64,000 nucleotides of DNA from Nitrospirales bacterium (GCA_031315865.1 JALDRJ010000002.1:1276001-1340000); one strand, 5' to 3'. Counted from the stretch's first letter, positions 35,451-45,088 are shown. The notes: generated by a model from the sequence alone, not told the origin. A program made the numbers and translations.

Positions 35451-36286
35451 ATTCTTTCTCGACTCTTGAATCACGGACCGGAGAGCCTCCAGCCGACCGT
35501 ATTCTGACGAAACTTTCTGAGGAAGGCGAAAAACTTCAGACGCGTCTGTGTCGTCGGGTGGGACAGGCTATCGCAGATTACGGCATGATCGAGGAAGACG
35601 ATAAGGTGATGGTGTGTCTTTCAGGTGGGAAAGACAGCTATGGGTTACTCGACATACTTCTAGCTATCCGGCCTCGCGCCCCGATTCATTTTGAGATCGT
35701 CGCGGTCAATCTCGATCAGAAACAACCGGGCTTCCCCGTTCATGTTTTGCCCGACTACCTGACGAAACGCGGCGTCCCGTTCCACATCGAAGAGCAAGAC
35801 ACCTATTCAGTCGTGAAAGAGCTCATTCCTGAAGGCCAGACGACGTGCTCGCTGTGCTCTCGTCTGAGGCGTGGCCACCTGTATCGTGTGGCCTCTGAGT
35901 TAGGCGCCACGAAGATTGCCCTTGGTCATCATCGGGATGATCTTATCGAAACACTCCTGTTAAATCTGTTGTTTGGTGGAAAGATGAGGACCATGCCACC
36001 CAAGTTGTTGTCAGATGATGGACGACATGTGGTCATCCGTCCACTGATCAACGTGGAGGAGGAGGATTTGGCTCATTATGCCAAGCTGAGAGCATTTCCC
36101 CTCATTCCCTGCAACCTGTGCGGGTCGCAAGAAAACTTGAAACGCAAAGACGTAAAGTCCCTGCTCACTGAATGGGAGGCTCGATTTCCTGGTTGTAAAG
36201 ATTCGATCTTTGCGTCACTCTCGAATGTCCTTCCCGAACACCTTCTTGATCAGAGGCTATTCGACTTCTCGGCTCTCCGCAAATGA
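35447..36286 (+). CDS. ttcA: tRNA 2-thiocytidine(32) synthetase TtcA
   Basis: 279 aa. An ATP-pyrophosphatase-fold tRNA thiolase. The PP-loop is [14 protein letters not shown], the first CxxC is in [13 protein letters not shown] and the second Cys pair in CNLCGSQEN; TtcA enzymes hold a [4Fe-4S] cluster on these cysteines. It also shows [19 protein letters not shown] and [18 protein letters not shown]. It starts inside the nth stop codon. A hairpin terminator follows at 36343-36370. Confidence 0.95.
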   Translation: MNSFSTLESRTGEPPADRILTKLSEEGEKLQTRLCRRVGQAIADYGMIEEDDKVMVCLSGGKDSYGLLDILLAIRPRAPIHFEIVAVNLDQKQPGFPVHVLPDYLTKRGVPFHIEEQDTYSVVKELIPEGQTTCSLCSRLRRGHLYRVASELGATKIALGHHRDDLIETLLLNLLFGGKMRTMPPKLLSDDGRHVVIRPLINVEEEDLAHYAKLRAFPLIPCNLCGSQENLKRKDVKSLLTEWEARFPGCKDSIFASLSNVLPEHLLDQRLFDFSALRK

Positions 36287-36342
36287 CAGGGATAGAAAGA
36301 CAGCCTCAACGGCTATAACGAACAGATCTATCATTGTTCAGT

Positions 36343-36382
36343 GGAATAGTAGCTTCGTTCGGACTATTCCTGGGGCTTTTTA
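36343..36382 (+). terminator. Terminator after ttcA
   Basis: GGAATAGT (36343-36350) pairs with ACTATTCC (36363-36370), followed by TGGGGCTTTTTAA. It lies between converging genes and reaches the stop codon of the minus-strand gene. Confidence 0.7.
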
Positions 36383-37213
36383 ATGCGTAAGAAGGTGCAT
36401 GCTCGCTTTCACCCCCTGTTCCATAATCGTTTTGACTTTCCCCTGTTGGAGTTCGACGTACTTTTTGGCTACCAGGTCACTTGCTCGTATGATCAAAGCC
36501 GTGAATCCTTCAAGATGCCAAAAGGAAGGCTCGATGACTGGGGGGAGACTTTCTTTGGGGGGATAGGGCCAGAGGGAGACGTAAAAATACGGATCCGCGA
36601 AGGTGGCATCACCCGGCGAAAGCCCGATGCCGATGGTCGCCTTCTCCGAAGTTCCTTTTTGCTCAAGAGTTAGCAGAGTCGCAATATCGAAGAAATGCGG
36701 CCAGCAACGGACTGGAGAGGCTTCCGAATAGGCGGCACGAATGGCTTCAAGGATAGGTGCAGCATTGTTGTAATATTTTGCTAACTCTTCTCGACTTTTT
36801 TTGTCCGCTGATCCATACGCCATGCTTGAATCGAGAGGGTGCTTGTCCAGGGTATACGGGCCAGGCTTATCCAATTTTTTCGGATCAAGGTTGTGACGTT
36901 CAACAAGTTCAGCCAGCCAAGTTCCTACGGAACTCTCTGTTTGCCCGATAAGGCAGAACGATTCCTCCCCTTGTCTCGACTGTCCAATGATGGTCAGATC
37001 CGTTAGGTGCAGACCTACCGTGAGGTCAGAGGATAGAGGTCGACCCATCAACGCTTGCGAATGAGAGTCCCATGACATAGTGGTGTGACTGTCGTCAGGC
37101 TCAGGTTGGCAATATGCCCGTGTGGCACGTGCGACCCACTGCGCGGCATGGTGAGCCTCAAGACGCGCATCAAGAAGTTCTCCTGGAGGTACTTCGCCTA
37201 GTGTTTTCCACAT
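36380..37213 (-). CDS. Conserved protein of unknown function
   Basis: 277 aa, soluble, no signal peptide. Notable parts are the N-terminal LEAHHAAQWVARATRAY and the central VRCWPHFFDIATLLTL. Further on are GIGLSPGDATFADPYFYVSLWPYPP and a C-terminal SFWHLEGFTALIIRASDL. The spaced aromatic and His residues suggest a binding pocket. I have seen similar patterns in unnamed bacterial proteins but cannot name a function. It is downstream (minus strand) of the Rieske-ThDP gene, about 110 nt away. Confidence 0.75.
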   Translation of the reverse strand: MWKTLGEVPPGELLDARLEAHHAAQWVARATRAYCQPEPDDSHTTMSWDSHSQALMGRPLSSDLTVGLHLTDLTIIGQSRQGEESFCLIGQTESSVGTWLAELVERHNLDPKKLDKPGPYTLDKHPLDSSMAYGSADKKSREELAKYYNNAAPILEAIRAAYSEASPVRCWPHFFDIATLLTLEQKGTSEKATIGIGLSPGDATFADPYFYVSLWPYPPKESLPPVIEPSFWHLEGFTALIIRASDLVAKKYVELQQGKVKTIMEQGVKASMHLLTH

Positions 37214-37327
37214 AATCGCTCCTTATCGAAAAAAGTTACGCATATCCCGTCGTTCGTCTCTCGCAGGAAGAGACTGCTCATTATTTTCGATGAGGTCCTA
37301 TTCCGCTCGAGGAAAATCTATTTTTAT

Positions 37328-39334
37328 TTATACCAATTCAGGGTCTGATATGATTTCAACCAATGCTGGTCCCTCGAAAGCGATGGCTTCCTTGATGGCC
37401 TCATCAAGTTGGTCAAGCGAGGTAACACGTCGTCCATGTCCCCCGCAGAGCTTGGCGTACTCCGCAAAGTTGGGATTATGAAGAGAGGTTTGCCACACGG
37501 TCCATTCACCGGCCCGTTGCTCCTTAGTAATTTTTCCAAGCTGACTGTTATTCAATAAAATATGCGTGATATCCATCCCATACTTCACTGCGGTCGTAAA
37601 CTCGGCCAAATATTGACCAAATCCGCCATCGCCGCTGACAGAGATCACTTTACGCCCCCGATGCTCTTCCCAGTCTTGCGTGGCCGCCCAAGCTCCCATC
37701 GCCGCCGGAAAGGCAAAGCCGATCGACCCGAGATATCCCGACATTAAGACACGTTGTTCGCTACATTCAAAATAGCGTCCGAATGAATACGTGTTATTGC
37801 CAACATCCACGGCGATGACGGCATCCGAAGGAGCCATTCGGGAAAGCGCGGCAAATATCGAGGCAGAATTCATACCCTGATTTCGATCATCTTGCGTGCG
37901 GCTCTTCTTTTCTTCACGCCACATCTTCCAACGCTCGGTGAGCTCAGGCCTTTGATCGGTCGCGGGTAAGGTTTCCGGGAGTCTTGACAGGATTTGCCTT
38001 GCCGTCACACCAATCTCTCCCCAGACTGGAACTGTGACGGGATGGAATTTCCCAAGCGCCATCGCTTCAAAATCAACCTGGATGATGGGTTTGGATGGCT
38101 CAATGCCGGTATGATTAGAAAAAGAGGAGCCGAACGCCAAAATGATGTCGCATTCGTTCATAAACCAACTGGCGATCGGCGTTCCCGATCGGCCAAGTAC
38201 GCCTGCAGCAAGCGGATGTGAGTCTGGAATCAGCCCTTTCCCTTTAAAAGTTGTGAGAACGGGCGCATGCAATCGTTCTGCAAGGGCGATAATGTCCGGC
38301 ATGGAATCCCGTGCCCCATATCCCACGATAATAATGGGGCGAGCGGCCTTTGACAAAAGTGTCACGGACTCGCTGAGCGAATCTTCGGAGGGAGCAATAT
38401 CAGTGACCGGCAGGCGGCCGGCAGGTTTGGAGATTTTGACATCTTCGGCCGCTGGAATGGTTTGCACATTGTCAGGAAAAATAAGATGGGCCACATCACG
38501 CTGCACTATCGCATTTTTACAAGCCAACGCCATCAATTCAGAATGTTTTGAAGAATGCAGGACCGTATGGCTGAAGCGAGCAACAGCTTGAAACGCAGAG
38601 GCCAGATCGATTTCCTGAAAAGCGCCAGGCCCTAACACCTGCACATCGACTTGACCCGTGAGCGCCAATACTGGGGCGCGATCGACTTTTGCGTCCCACA
38701 GGCCAGTTATGAGATTTGTTGCCCCCGGTCCCGCGATAGACAAACAGGCTGCTGGATGCCCACTGAGCTTGGCATAGCCGGAGCAGGCGAACGCCGCCGC
38801 TCCCTCATGGCGAATGCCGATATAGGTCAGGTTGCCCTTGGTTTCCTGTACACGCAACGCGTCGGCCAGGCCAAGGTTGGAATGCCCGACCATCCCGAAC
38901 ACGCGCTTTATCCCCCATTTCACCATCGTTTCCGCCATGACGTCACTTATGGTTCGCTGATGCTCCGGTATGTGAGGAAGTCCGACATAAATCGCTCCAT
39001 CACGAACTTCGACCGGAAAAAGCTCCTGACCACTATCCTCATGACCTCCAGGAGGTTTTCCCGTCAACGGGTCAAAGTCCCATCCATGCCAAGGACAACG
39101 TAGCCAACATTTTCCGTCGACCCCCGTTTCGATCGATCCCTCACCGAGAGGGCCGCCTTGATGGGGACACCGATTGTCCATGGCGGTGAATGTCCCTTGA
39201 AAATGCACCAGCGCAAGAGATTTGGTTCCCGCAGTCACAGTCTTGACCCTGCCATCAGGTAAATCATGTAAGCTGCCGACCTGATGCCATTCTATTTTGT
39301 CTGGATTTTGCGATCTGTTAACCTCACCGGACAT
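37328..39334 (-). CDS. Rieske-ThDP fusion enzyme (pyruvate oxidase/acetolactate synthase-like)
   Basis: 668 aa. Residues ~15-120 are a Rieske [2Fe-2S] domain with CPHQGGPL (Cys56, His58) and CPWHGWDF (Cys80, His83). From ~128 it is a full three-domain thiamine-diphosphate enzyme. Glu177 in IRHEGAAAFACSGYAKL activates ThDP, a central domain follows (PIIIVGYGARD), and a C-terminal Mg-ThDP motif SGDGGFGQ...LNN completes it. This kind of enzyme decarboxylates a 2-oxo acid. An attached Rieske cluster could feed electrons out, as in ferredoxin-coupled oxidation. Divergent from a second Rieske fusion. Substrate unknown. Confidence 0.92.
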   Translation of the reverse strand: MSGEVNRSQNPDKIEWHQVGSLHDLPDGRVKTVTAGTKSLALVHFQGTFTAMDNRCPHQGGPLGEGSIETGVDGKCWLRCPWHGWDFDPLTGKPPGGHEDSGQELFPVEVRDGAIYVGLPHIPEHQRTISDVMAETMVKWGIKRVFGMVGHSNLGLADALRVQETKGNLTYIGIRHEGAAAFACSGYAKLSGHPAACLSIAGPGATNLITGLWDAKVDRAPVLALTGQVDVQVLGPGAFQEIDLASAFQAVARFSHTVLHSSKHSELMALACKNAIVQRDVAHLIFPDNVQTIPAAEDVKISKPAGRLPVTDIAPSEDSLSESVTLLSKAARPIIIVGYGARDSMPDIIALAERLHAPVLTTFKGKGLIPDSHPLAAGVLGRSGTPIASWFMNECDIILAFGSSFSNHTGIEPSKPIIQVDFEAMALGKFHPVTVPVWGEIGVTARQILSRLPETLPATDQRPELTERWKMWREEKKSRTQDDRNQGMNSASIFAALSRMAPSDAVIAVDVGNNTYSFGRYFECSEQRVLMSGYLGSIGFAFPAAMGAWAATQDWEEHRGRKVISVSGDGGFGQYLAEFTTAVKYGMDITHILLNNSQLGKITKEQRAGEWTVWQTSLHNPNFAEYAKLCGGHGRRVTSLDQLDEAIKEAIAFEGPALVEIISDPELV

Positions 39335-39583
39335 TGTTCTACCCTTTCTTGGCCGTTAGAAATTTACAGACAACCGTCGGAGCGAGTTTCGTTATAATAC
39401 TGGGCGAACGTATGGGCTGCAATTCTAAACGTCAGAATGACAGATATTAAACGGGATTCGAATTTATGTATCGTTCTTGTAGATCAATCCATGTTACACA
39501 TTCAAGACCGTTTGTGTAGAAATTATCCAAATTAAAAAGCTCATGAATTTTCAAGATCGAAAAATTCAGGAGGGAGAGTGAAC
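39335..39583. promoter_or_regulatory. Divergent promoter region of the two Rieske-fusion genes
   Basis: AT-rich 249-nt gap serving both genes. AGGAGGGAG at 39568-39576 is the ribosome-binding site for the plus-strand gene, GAAAGGGT the one for the minus-strand gene. No certain -35/-10 pair could be assigned. Confidence 0.45.
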
Positions 39584-41191
39584 ATGCACAAAGTATCGAT
39601 TGCAGAATGGAATTCGCTGAACGATCGAAGACCGGCCTATGCGTTGGTGGCCAATGTGGACCTTGTTGTCATCCGGTACGATGATCAGGTGTCTGTCCTC
39701 TATGGGCGCTGTTTGCACCGAGGAGCGCTCTTGGCCGATGGTCGCGTTGAAGACAAAAATTTGATTTGTGGACTCCACGGGTGGGACTTTCAGTACGAAA
39801 CCGGGATCAGCGCCTACAACAATGAGGAACGGTTACAGAAGTTCAATGCCTGGATCGAGCACGGACAAGTGTGGGTCGATGAAGATGAGGTCGCTCACTG
39901 GGAACGGAACCATCCTCAGCCCTTTAATCGCCAAGAATATCTCGGGACTTATGCGGATACTCATCCTGCCCAAGAAGAACCCTTTGTCGGATTTATTCAA
40001 GATTATGCCGCACATGGCCTTGAAAAGACTGGTCCTCATGGAGTGCTCGCGGCCATGGGGGTCTCCCGGACGGAGCTTCCCTCATGGGACGATATTCAGT
40101 TTGTGACTGCACAGCTCGCCACACCGCCTCAACTTGATAACGCTCAGGTCGGAACAGAAGTTGTGATTGGTCCAAACGCCAAGAAGCCACTGACGCTCAA
40201 AATCCCCATTTTCGTATCAGACATGAGTTTCGGTGCCTTGTCCGAAGAGGCCAAGACAGCGCTCGCACGAGGAGCAGAAATGGTGGGTACCGGAATCTGC
40301 TCAGGCGAAGGCGGCATGCTCGCTGAAGAACAAGCCGAAAACTCGAGGTATTTTTATGAATTGGCATCCGGCCGGTTTGGATTTGCCATGGAAAAAGTGA
40401 AAAAATGTCAGGCCTTTCATTTCAAAGGAGGACAAGGAGCCAAAACCGGTACGGGAGGGCATTTGCCAGGACCGAAAGTCAAAGGCAAAATCGCGATAGT
40501 CCGGGGGCTCAAAGAAGGTGAGCCAGCGGTTTCTCCACCGCGCTTCCCCGATTGGACCGATGTTTCACAGATTCGCGATTTTGCGACGAAAGTGCGAGCT
40601 GAGACAGACGGGATCCCCATCGGCTATAAACTTTCAGCGCAACATATTGAAAAGGATATAGATGCGGCTCTGGATGTGGGAGTCGATTATATTATTCTCG
40701 ACGGACGTGGTGGCGGAACCGGTGCCGCTCCTATCATCTTCCGCGATAACATATCCGTCCCTACCATTCCTGCGCTCGCCAGAGCACGCCGTCACTTGAA
40801 TCGAATCGGTCGCCAAGATGTGACATTAGTCATCACCGGAGGACTTCGTAAACCGGCAGATTTCGCAAAGGCGCTGGCGCTTGGGGCCGACGCCATCGCC
40901 GTTTCGAACTCAGCCATGCAAGCCATTGGCTGTCTCGGTATGCGAGCCTGCCATACCAACAATTGTCCCGTCGGCATCGCCACGCAAAACGAGCACTTAC
41001 GTGCTCGTTTCATCGTAGAAGAATCGGCGAAGCGGTTGGCTCGCTTTTTTGAAACTTCAGTGAAATTGATGAGCTTGCTGGCCAGGGCCTGTGGACATAC
41101 ACATTTGAATCAATTCTGCCTCGATGACCTTACGACATTTAAAAAGACCATATCAGAACTCTCGGGTGTTCCCTATGGCGGCGTGAGTTAA
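39584..41191 (+). CDS. Rieske-glutamate-synthase-like FMN fusion protein
   Basis: 535 aa from ATG 39584, 10 nt after AGGAGG; GTG 39578 is too close to the ribosome-binding site. Residues 1-~100 are a Rieske domain with CLHRGALL (Cys43, His45) and CGLHGWDF (Cys62, His65). From ~150 it is the FMN-binding central domain of glutamate synthase (PF01645): SDMSFGALSEEAK, ICSGEGGMLAEE, FKGGQGAKTGTGGHLPG, ILDGRGGGTGAAP. A [3Fe-4S] motif Cys450-x5-Cys456-x4-Cys461 is intact. No glutaminase domain is present, so ammonia must come from elsewhere or the reaction differs. Confidence 0.93.
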   Translation: MHKVSIAEWNSLNDRRPAYALVANVDLVVIRYDDQVSVLYGRCLHRGALLADGRVEDKNLICGLHGWDFQYETGISAYNNEERLQKFNAWIEHGQVWVDEDEVAHWERNHPQPFNRQEYLGTYADTHPAQEEPFVGFIQDYAAHGLEKTGPHGVLAAMGVSRTELPSWDDIQFVTAQLATPPQLDNAQVGTEVVIGPNAKKPLTLKIPIFVSDMSFGALSEEAKTALARGAEMVGTGICSGEGGMLAEEQAENSRYFYELASGRFGFAMEKVKKCQAFHFKGGQGAKTGTGGHLPGPKVKGKIAIVRGLKEGEPAVSPPRFPDWTDVSQIRDFATKVRAETDGIPIGYKLSAQHIEKDIDAALDVGVDYIILDGRGGGTGAAPIIFRDNISVPTIPALARARRHLNRIGRQDVTLVITGGLRKPADFAKALALGADAIAVSNSAMQAIGCLGMRACHTNNCPVGIATQNEHLRARFIVEESAKRLARFFETSVKLMSLLARACGHTHLNQFCLDDLTTFKKTISELSGVPYGGVS

Positions 41192-41209
41192 GCGAGGCCG
41201 GTTGGAGAA

Positions 41210-41641
41210 GTGACTGCTCAACGTGATGAGGGATTCTCAAAGAAGAGTCCTCTCATGCCGATCGGGCTGACGGTTCTCGGCATACTCATCCTTCCTATAT
41301 TTCTGTATTCCAATGCTCCCGAAGGACCGATCAAAGAAGGCGATATCGTATTCTCCACTGGCCGGCATCGAGCGCACTTTGTCGAACCAACCCAGTATCA
41401 GGACTCGGGTTTTCAGGGTTTTTGCGTGCTGGAGCCTCGAACGCAGTTACTCGTCATGCAACAACCGGCGACACGACCCGATGGAAGCTTTATTGCCCGT
41501 CCTCTTGACCGTTCGGTTCATGAATTTCCCGACTGCCCTGCAAGGGCTGACCTTGTGCTTCACTCTCATCAAGTCACACTGCAAAGCGATACATGGAGCG
41601 AAATCAAAGATACTCTGGGAAAGATCTTTTCTTTCGAGTGA
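41210..41641 (+). CDS. Membrane-anchored protein of unknown function
   Basis: 143 aa from GTG 41210, 18 nt after the Rieske-FMN gene, so probably co-transcribed. One transmembrane helix (about 16-34, LTVLGILILPIFLYS) is followed by a small domain with two Cys (FCVLEPR and FPDCPARADL), possibly disulphide-bonded outside the cell. No family recognised. Confidence 0.6.
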   Translation: MTAQRDEGFSKKSPLMPIGLTVLGILILPIFLYSNAPEGPIKEGDIVFSTGRHRAHFVEPTQYQDSGFQGFCVLEPRTQLLVMQQPATRPDGSFIARPLDRSVHEFPDCPARADLVLHSHQVTLQSDTWSEIKDTLGKIFSFE

Positions 41642-41684
41642 AAAGAGATCCCTTGGGAATGGCGACGTAGAAGCGGGGAACGTC

Positions 41685-42236
41685 CTACTTGAGCTTCGTC
41701 GCAAACTGCTGGCGGAATTTGGCCACCTTAGGATTGATGAGGTAGGCGCAATAGGGTTGCGACGGATTTCGAGCGAAATATTCTTGATGATAGTCTTCTG
41801 CCAGATAGAATGTCTCGGCTGGAACGACTTGGGTCACGATTGGACGGTCGAAGATTTTCTCATCGGTAAATGCTGCGATGACCTCTTGGGCCACTTTCTG
41901 TTGTTCCGGTGAGTGATAAAAAATGACCGATCGATATTGTGTGCCGACATCATTGCCTTGCTGGTTGAGTGTCGTTGGATCATGGATGGCGAAGAAAATC
42001 TCGAGCAATTCCCGATATGAAATGATCGTAGGATCAAACGTGACTTGAACGACTTCGGCATGTCCGGTGTTCCCCATGCACACGGCTTCATACGTCGGAT
42101 TCTGAGCGGCTCCGCCCATATAGCCTGACTCCACTGACTCGACACCCTTTAATTGATCGTAGGCGGCTTCCAAACACCAAAAACATCCGCCGCCTAACGT
42201 TGCGATCTCTTTGCCTTGTTTGTCGGTATCAGTCAT
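41685..42236 (-). CDS. msrA: Peptide methionine sulfoxide reductase MsrA
   Basis: 183 aa. Reduces methionine-S-sulfoxide. The catalytic motif GCFWCLE is at 17-23, followed by YMGGAAQNPTYEAVCMGNTGHAEVVQV (split for reference) and the substrate motif FFAIHDPTTLNQQGNDVGTQYRS. It has no signal peptide, so cytosolic. There is no MsrB next to it. Converges with the small membrane protein gene. Confidence 0.97.
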   Translation of the reverse strand: MTDTDKQGKEIATLGGGCFWCLEAAYDQLKGVESVESGYMGGAAQNPTYEAVCMGNTGHAEVVQVTFDPTIISYRELLEIFFAIHDPTTLNQQGNDVGTQYRSVIFYHSPEQQKVAQEVIAAFTDEKIFDRPIVTQVVPAETFYLAEDYHQEYFARNPSQPYCAYLINPKVAKFRQQFATKLK

Positions 42237-42360
42237 TATGGGTTCCTTTCATTCAGAATAAGATGATCCGTATTAGACTAAGCAAGAATGAAATTGTTAC
42301 AACCGTTTATAGCATCTGCTCTCATTGTTCGGCTATCTCTCAAAAAATGATAGATCATCT

Positions 42361-43158
42361 ATGTATATCGTCTGGGCCACTGATATCCATTTGAACTTTC
42401 TGAATAAGCCTGGACGAGAGCAATTTCTCCGCTCCATCGTGCAACATGATCCAGATGCCGTGTTCATTACGGGTGATATTGCCGAAGCGCCGACATTGCA
42501 TTTTCATCTACAAGAAATGCAAGAAGCTATTCAGAAGCCCATCTATTTCGTGCTCGGTAATCATGATTATTATTACGGATCGATTCAAGACGTACGAAGT
42601 GCCATGCGGCATCTCTCTGAATCACGGCAAGGCCTGACATACTTGGATGGCAGCCAGGTTATCCAGTTGACGAAGAATACGGGGTTAGTCGGCCAGGATG
42701 GGTGGGGAGATGGCCGGCTTGGCAATGCCGAACAGACTCCCGTCCGGCTCAATGATTTTCGATTGATAGAGGAACTCAAAATATTGGAGTATGGTCAACT
42801 TCTTGAGCGGCTTGGAAAGTTAGGCGACGAGTCTGCTGCATCGATTCGCGAGACGCTATCAGAAGCACTGGGCCTGTATGAGCACGTGGTCTTCCTGACC
42901 CATGTTCCGCCGTTTAAGGAAGCCTGTTGGTATCAAGGTCAAGTGGGGAACGACGACTGGCTGCCGTTTTTTACCTGCAAAGCTGTCGGGGACGTATTGT
43001 CTGAACTCATGAAAGAGCGAGTTGACCGTCAACTAACCGTCTTGTGCGGGCATACGCATCATGAAGGGATAGCGCAAATTCTGCCAAACCTTCGTGTCTG
43101 CACCGGCTCAGCGGACTATGGGGCTCCGTATGTTCAAGACGTACTGAAAATAGATTAA
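42361..43158 (+). CDS. Calcineurin-like metallophosphoesterase
   Basis: 265 aa from ATG 42361, which precedes the first motif; the frame is open 36 nt further up. All five metal motifs of the family are visible: ATDIHLNF (D-x-H), ITGDIAEA (GD), LGNHDYYYG (GNHD), LTHVPPF (H) and GHTHHEG (GHTH). Two metal ions hydrolyse a phosphoester; the substrate (nucleotide, nucleic acid or phosphoprotein) is not clear. It is followed by a bidirectional terminator at 43216-43241. Confidence 0.93.
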   Translation: MYIVWATDIHLNFLNKPGREQFLRSIVQHDPDAVFITGDIAEAPTLHFHLQEMQEAIQKPIYFVLGNHDYYYGSIQDVRSAMRHLSESRQGLTYLDGSQVIQLTKNTGLVGQDGWGDGRLGNAEQTPVRLNDFRLIEELKILEYGQLLERLGKLGDESAASIRETLSEALGLYEHVVFLTHVPPFKEACWYQGQVGNDDWLPFFTCKAVGDVLSELMKERVDRQLTVLCGHTHHEGIAQILPNLRVCTGSADYGAPYVQDVLKID

Positions 43159-43215
43159 CCGTTCGTTAAAGACTGCCAATTTCTCAAGACGCGGATTGGG
43201 TTCACAAATCATAAA

Positions 43216-43241
43216 AAAGGCCGCCATTGCTAGCGGCCTTT
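43216..43241. terminator. Bidirectional intrinsic terminator
   Basis: Nine-bp perfect stem AAAGGCCGC/GCGGCCTTT with an 8-nt loop, followed by a T-rich run on the plus strand and an A-run upstream (T-run on the minus strand). It separates the convergent phosphoesterase and secreted-protein genes. Confidence 0.88.
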
Positions 43242-43287
43242 GAAGATTTTTAGTCCCTCAAGTGAGCGGACGAGTCAGAGAAGCTGT

Positions 43288-44226
43288 TCATTTATGTTCC
43301 TCATGTGACTCTTGATGCTCATGCGTGACTTGAATGTCGACCGTGGCCCCTTCTTTTTCAAGAACGGGTTTTCCGAATCGATAGTTGGGGTTCATGGTGT
43401 TGTGAGCCATCCGCTTGTCTCGAGGATTCTCGAAGCGCATCGTGGTTTTGAGGGTATCATTTGCCAGCACCACAACTTTGGTATCTAAGAATCCGCCCAT
43501 ACCGGGATGCCAGGCGATCATGGTGTAGACGCCTTCGGGAATGTCGGGAATGGTGAAGTTTCCCTCGCCATCGGTAATGGCATAATAGGGATTCTGTACG
43601 GCCAATCCCCACGACTGCATATAGGTGTGAAACCCGCATTCCAAGTAAAAAATCCGACGGCCTCGTGAAAAGTTCACTTTATCGATCATGGCTTCGCCAG
43701 GGTTATGCTGATGATCCATGAGCAGATTCTTGGGATGATGCGGGTTGAGTCGTAAGGGGCGATGCATCATGACTTTAGACCCAAACGGAGCTGTTTCGTA
43801 GACCTGGACATCATGAATGATCGGGTCCATGTTGATAATGTGCATCGGTTGTTGATCTTTGACCGCCATCACCCATGGTTTGAAGACACAATCCTCCACG
43901 GTCACCTTTGCCGGCTCCGTTTGAGGGAAGGGTTTGCCTGTTTGAATATCCTCCAAAAACACGACGGTATTCTTAAGGCCGCCATCAGGCCCAACCTCGA
44001 ACTCATCCACGACGCGCCATCCGGTTCCTGTCGAGATACGGCCACAGAATGCGGTATCAGGGTTGGTCACTAAGCTATACGCGAGTGCCGGGGGTTTTTT
44101 GCCATCCAAGATGACTTTCCCGGTAATCGTTCCACCATTCGTTACAGGCTCTTCTGTATAAGACCAGCCAGGCATGACTGAGGTAAAGATGAATAGGAAA
44201 CTGAGTAGACTAGCATAGCGTTTCAT
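43288..44226 (-). CDS. Secreted CarboxypepD-regulatory/cupredoxin-like protein
   Basis: 312 aa from ATG 44226 (AAAGGAT upstream). Signal peptide at 1-23. The body begins GGTITGKVILDGKKP (a CarboxypepD_reg-like strand pair) and has AFCGRIS with a first Cys. Then come HIINMDPIIHDVQVYE and ECGFHTYMQSWGLAVQNPYYA, a Cys-His-Met arrangement resembling a copper site; a second carboxypeptidase-regulatory-like strand pair (DGEGNFTIPDIPEGVYTMIAWHPG) follows. The C-terminus is His/Glu-rich. It may bind metal in the periplasm. Related proteins are common in Nitrospira-type genomes, but function is unknown. Confidence 0.75.
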   Translation of the reverse strand: MKRYASLLSFLFIFTSVMPGWSYTEEPVTNGGTITGKVILDGKKPPALAYSLVTNPDTAFCGRISTGTGWRVVDEFEVGPDGGLKNTVVFLEDIQTGKPFPQTEPAKVTVEDCVFKPWVMAVKDQQPMHIINMDPIIHDVQVYETAPFGSKVMMHRPLRLNPHHPKNLLMDHQHNPGEAMIDKVNFSRGRRIFYLECGFHTYMQSWGLAVQNPYYAITDGEGNFTIPDIPEGVYTMIAWHPGMGGFLDTKVVVLANDTLKTTMRFENPRDKRMAHNTMNPNYRFGKPVLEKEGATVDIQVTHEHQESHEEHK

Positions 44227-44724
44227 TGTGATATCCTTTGAATGGGGGAAGTGTTGAACGTAAGACAAACAGTCAGATGCTTGATCGTCACATAAGTCAT
44301 CCTACGAGATCTCTGGTCTAGTTTTCTAGTCCTTTCGGATGGGTCGTTCATACCATGAAAATACCGTTGTCCAAGGTGTTTGACAAGACGTGATCGTAAT
44401 GCGTCGGGCAGGTTCTATAGGGCTGGGCGTCTTGCCTTCAATGCCGCCATATGTTGGCGGTTTTGTCAACGGCCCCCTCAAAGAAACGAGAGCCGGCAGT
44501 CCATTTGCCTTACCCAAGGCGGTGTGATACGGTAATTTTCACTTTAGCGCATTGGGCCTGCGTTATCGTGTCTAGATGATTTGAGGTCCGTGAATCGTTG
44601 TTGTTTCTCCTGGGAGTTTACTCGAAAGCCTGACCTAAGCCGCGCCATCCCCTCTGCGTCTTTGGCTCGTTCTTTCCTACTTCGTCGAGTCCAACACACA
44701 TCATGTTTCAAAAGGAGATTTTCT
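44227..44724. other. Leader and spacer before the RRM gene
   Basis: No coding gene supported. A small hairpin CCGCCA/TGGCGG at 44444-44460 followed by TTTTGTC may stop transcription on the plus strand. The 44580-44724 segment probably forms a long 5' untranslated leader of the RRM gene, as is usual for cold-inducible RNA-binding proteins. Confidence 0.45.
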
Positions 44725-45042
44725 ATGAGTTTGAAGATTTATGTGGGCGGCTTGCCGTATTCCACGAGTGAAGCGGAGCTAAGCGATCTTTTTGCCGCTC
44801 ACGGGGCTGTTGATTCCGTTAAAATCATTACGGACAAATTTACGGGGCAGTCGCGCGGATTTGGGTTCGTTGAAATGTCGAGTGGAGAAGAAGGGAATGC
44901 GGCCATTGCGGCGTTGAATGGTTCTGAATTAGGCGGAAGAACGTTGACCGTTAACGAGGCACGGCCACAAGAACCACGATCTTCTGGAGGACGTCGAGGG
45001 TTTGGTGGAGGAGGCGGAGGTAATCGGCGAGACCGATGGTAA
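44725..45042 (+). CDS. Small RRM RNA-binding protein with glycine-rich tail
   Basis: 105 aa from ATG 44725 (AAAGGAG 7-8 nt upstream). One RRM covers ~1-82: RNP2 IYVGGLPY and RNP1 SRGFGFVEM are canonical, including the aromatic residues that stack on RNA. A short Gly/Arg-rich tail (GGRRGFGGGGGGNRRDRW) follows. Such proteins resemble cyanobacterial Rbp RNA chaperones induced by cold. A strong hairpin terminator ends the gene. Confidence 0.96.
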   Translation: MSLKIYVGGLPYSTSEAELSDLFAAHGAVDSVKIITDKFTGQSRGFGFVEMSSGEEGNAAIAALNGSELGGRTLTVNEARPQEPRSSGGRRGFGGGGGGNRRDRW

Positions 45043-45088
45043 GGTCCTCTCAACCCTTGTTTATGACATAAGAATCTCAGAATTACCG

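Noticed and set aside
44326-44517. 63-codon minus-strand frame before the RRM gene
   Set aside because: No ribosome-binding site, no family; covers a possible hairpin terminator.
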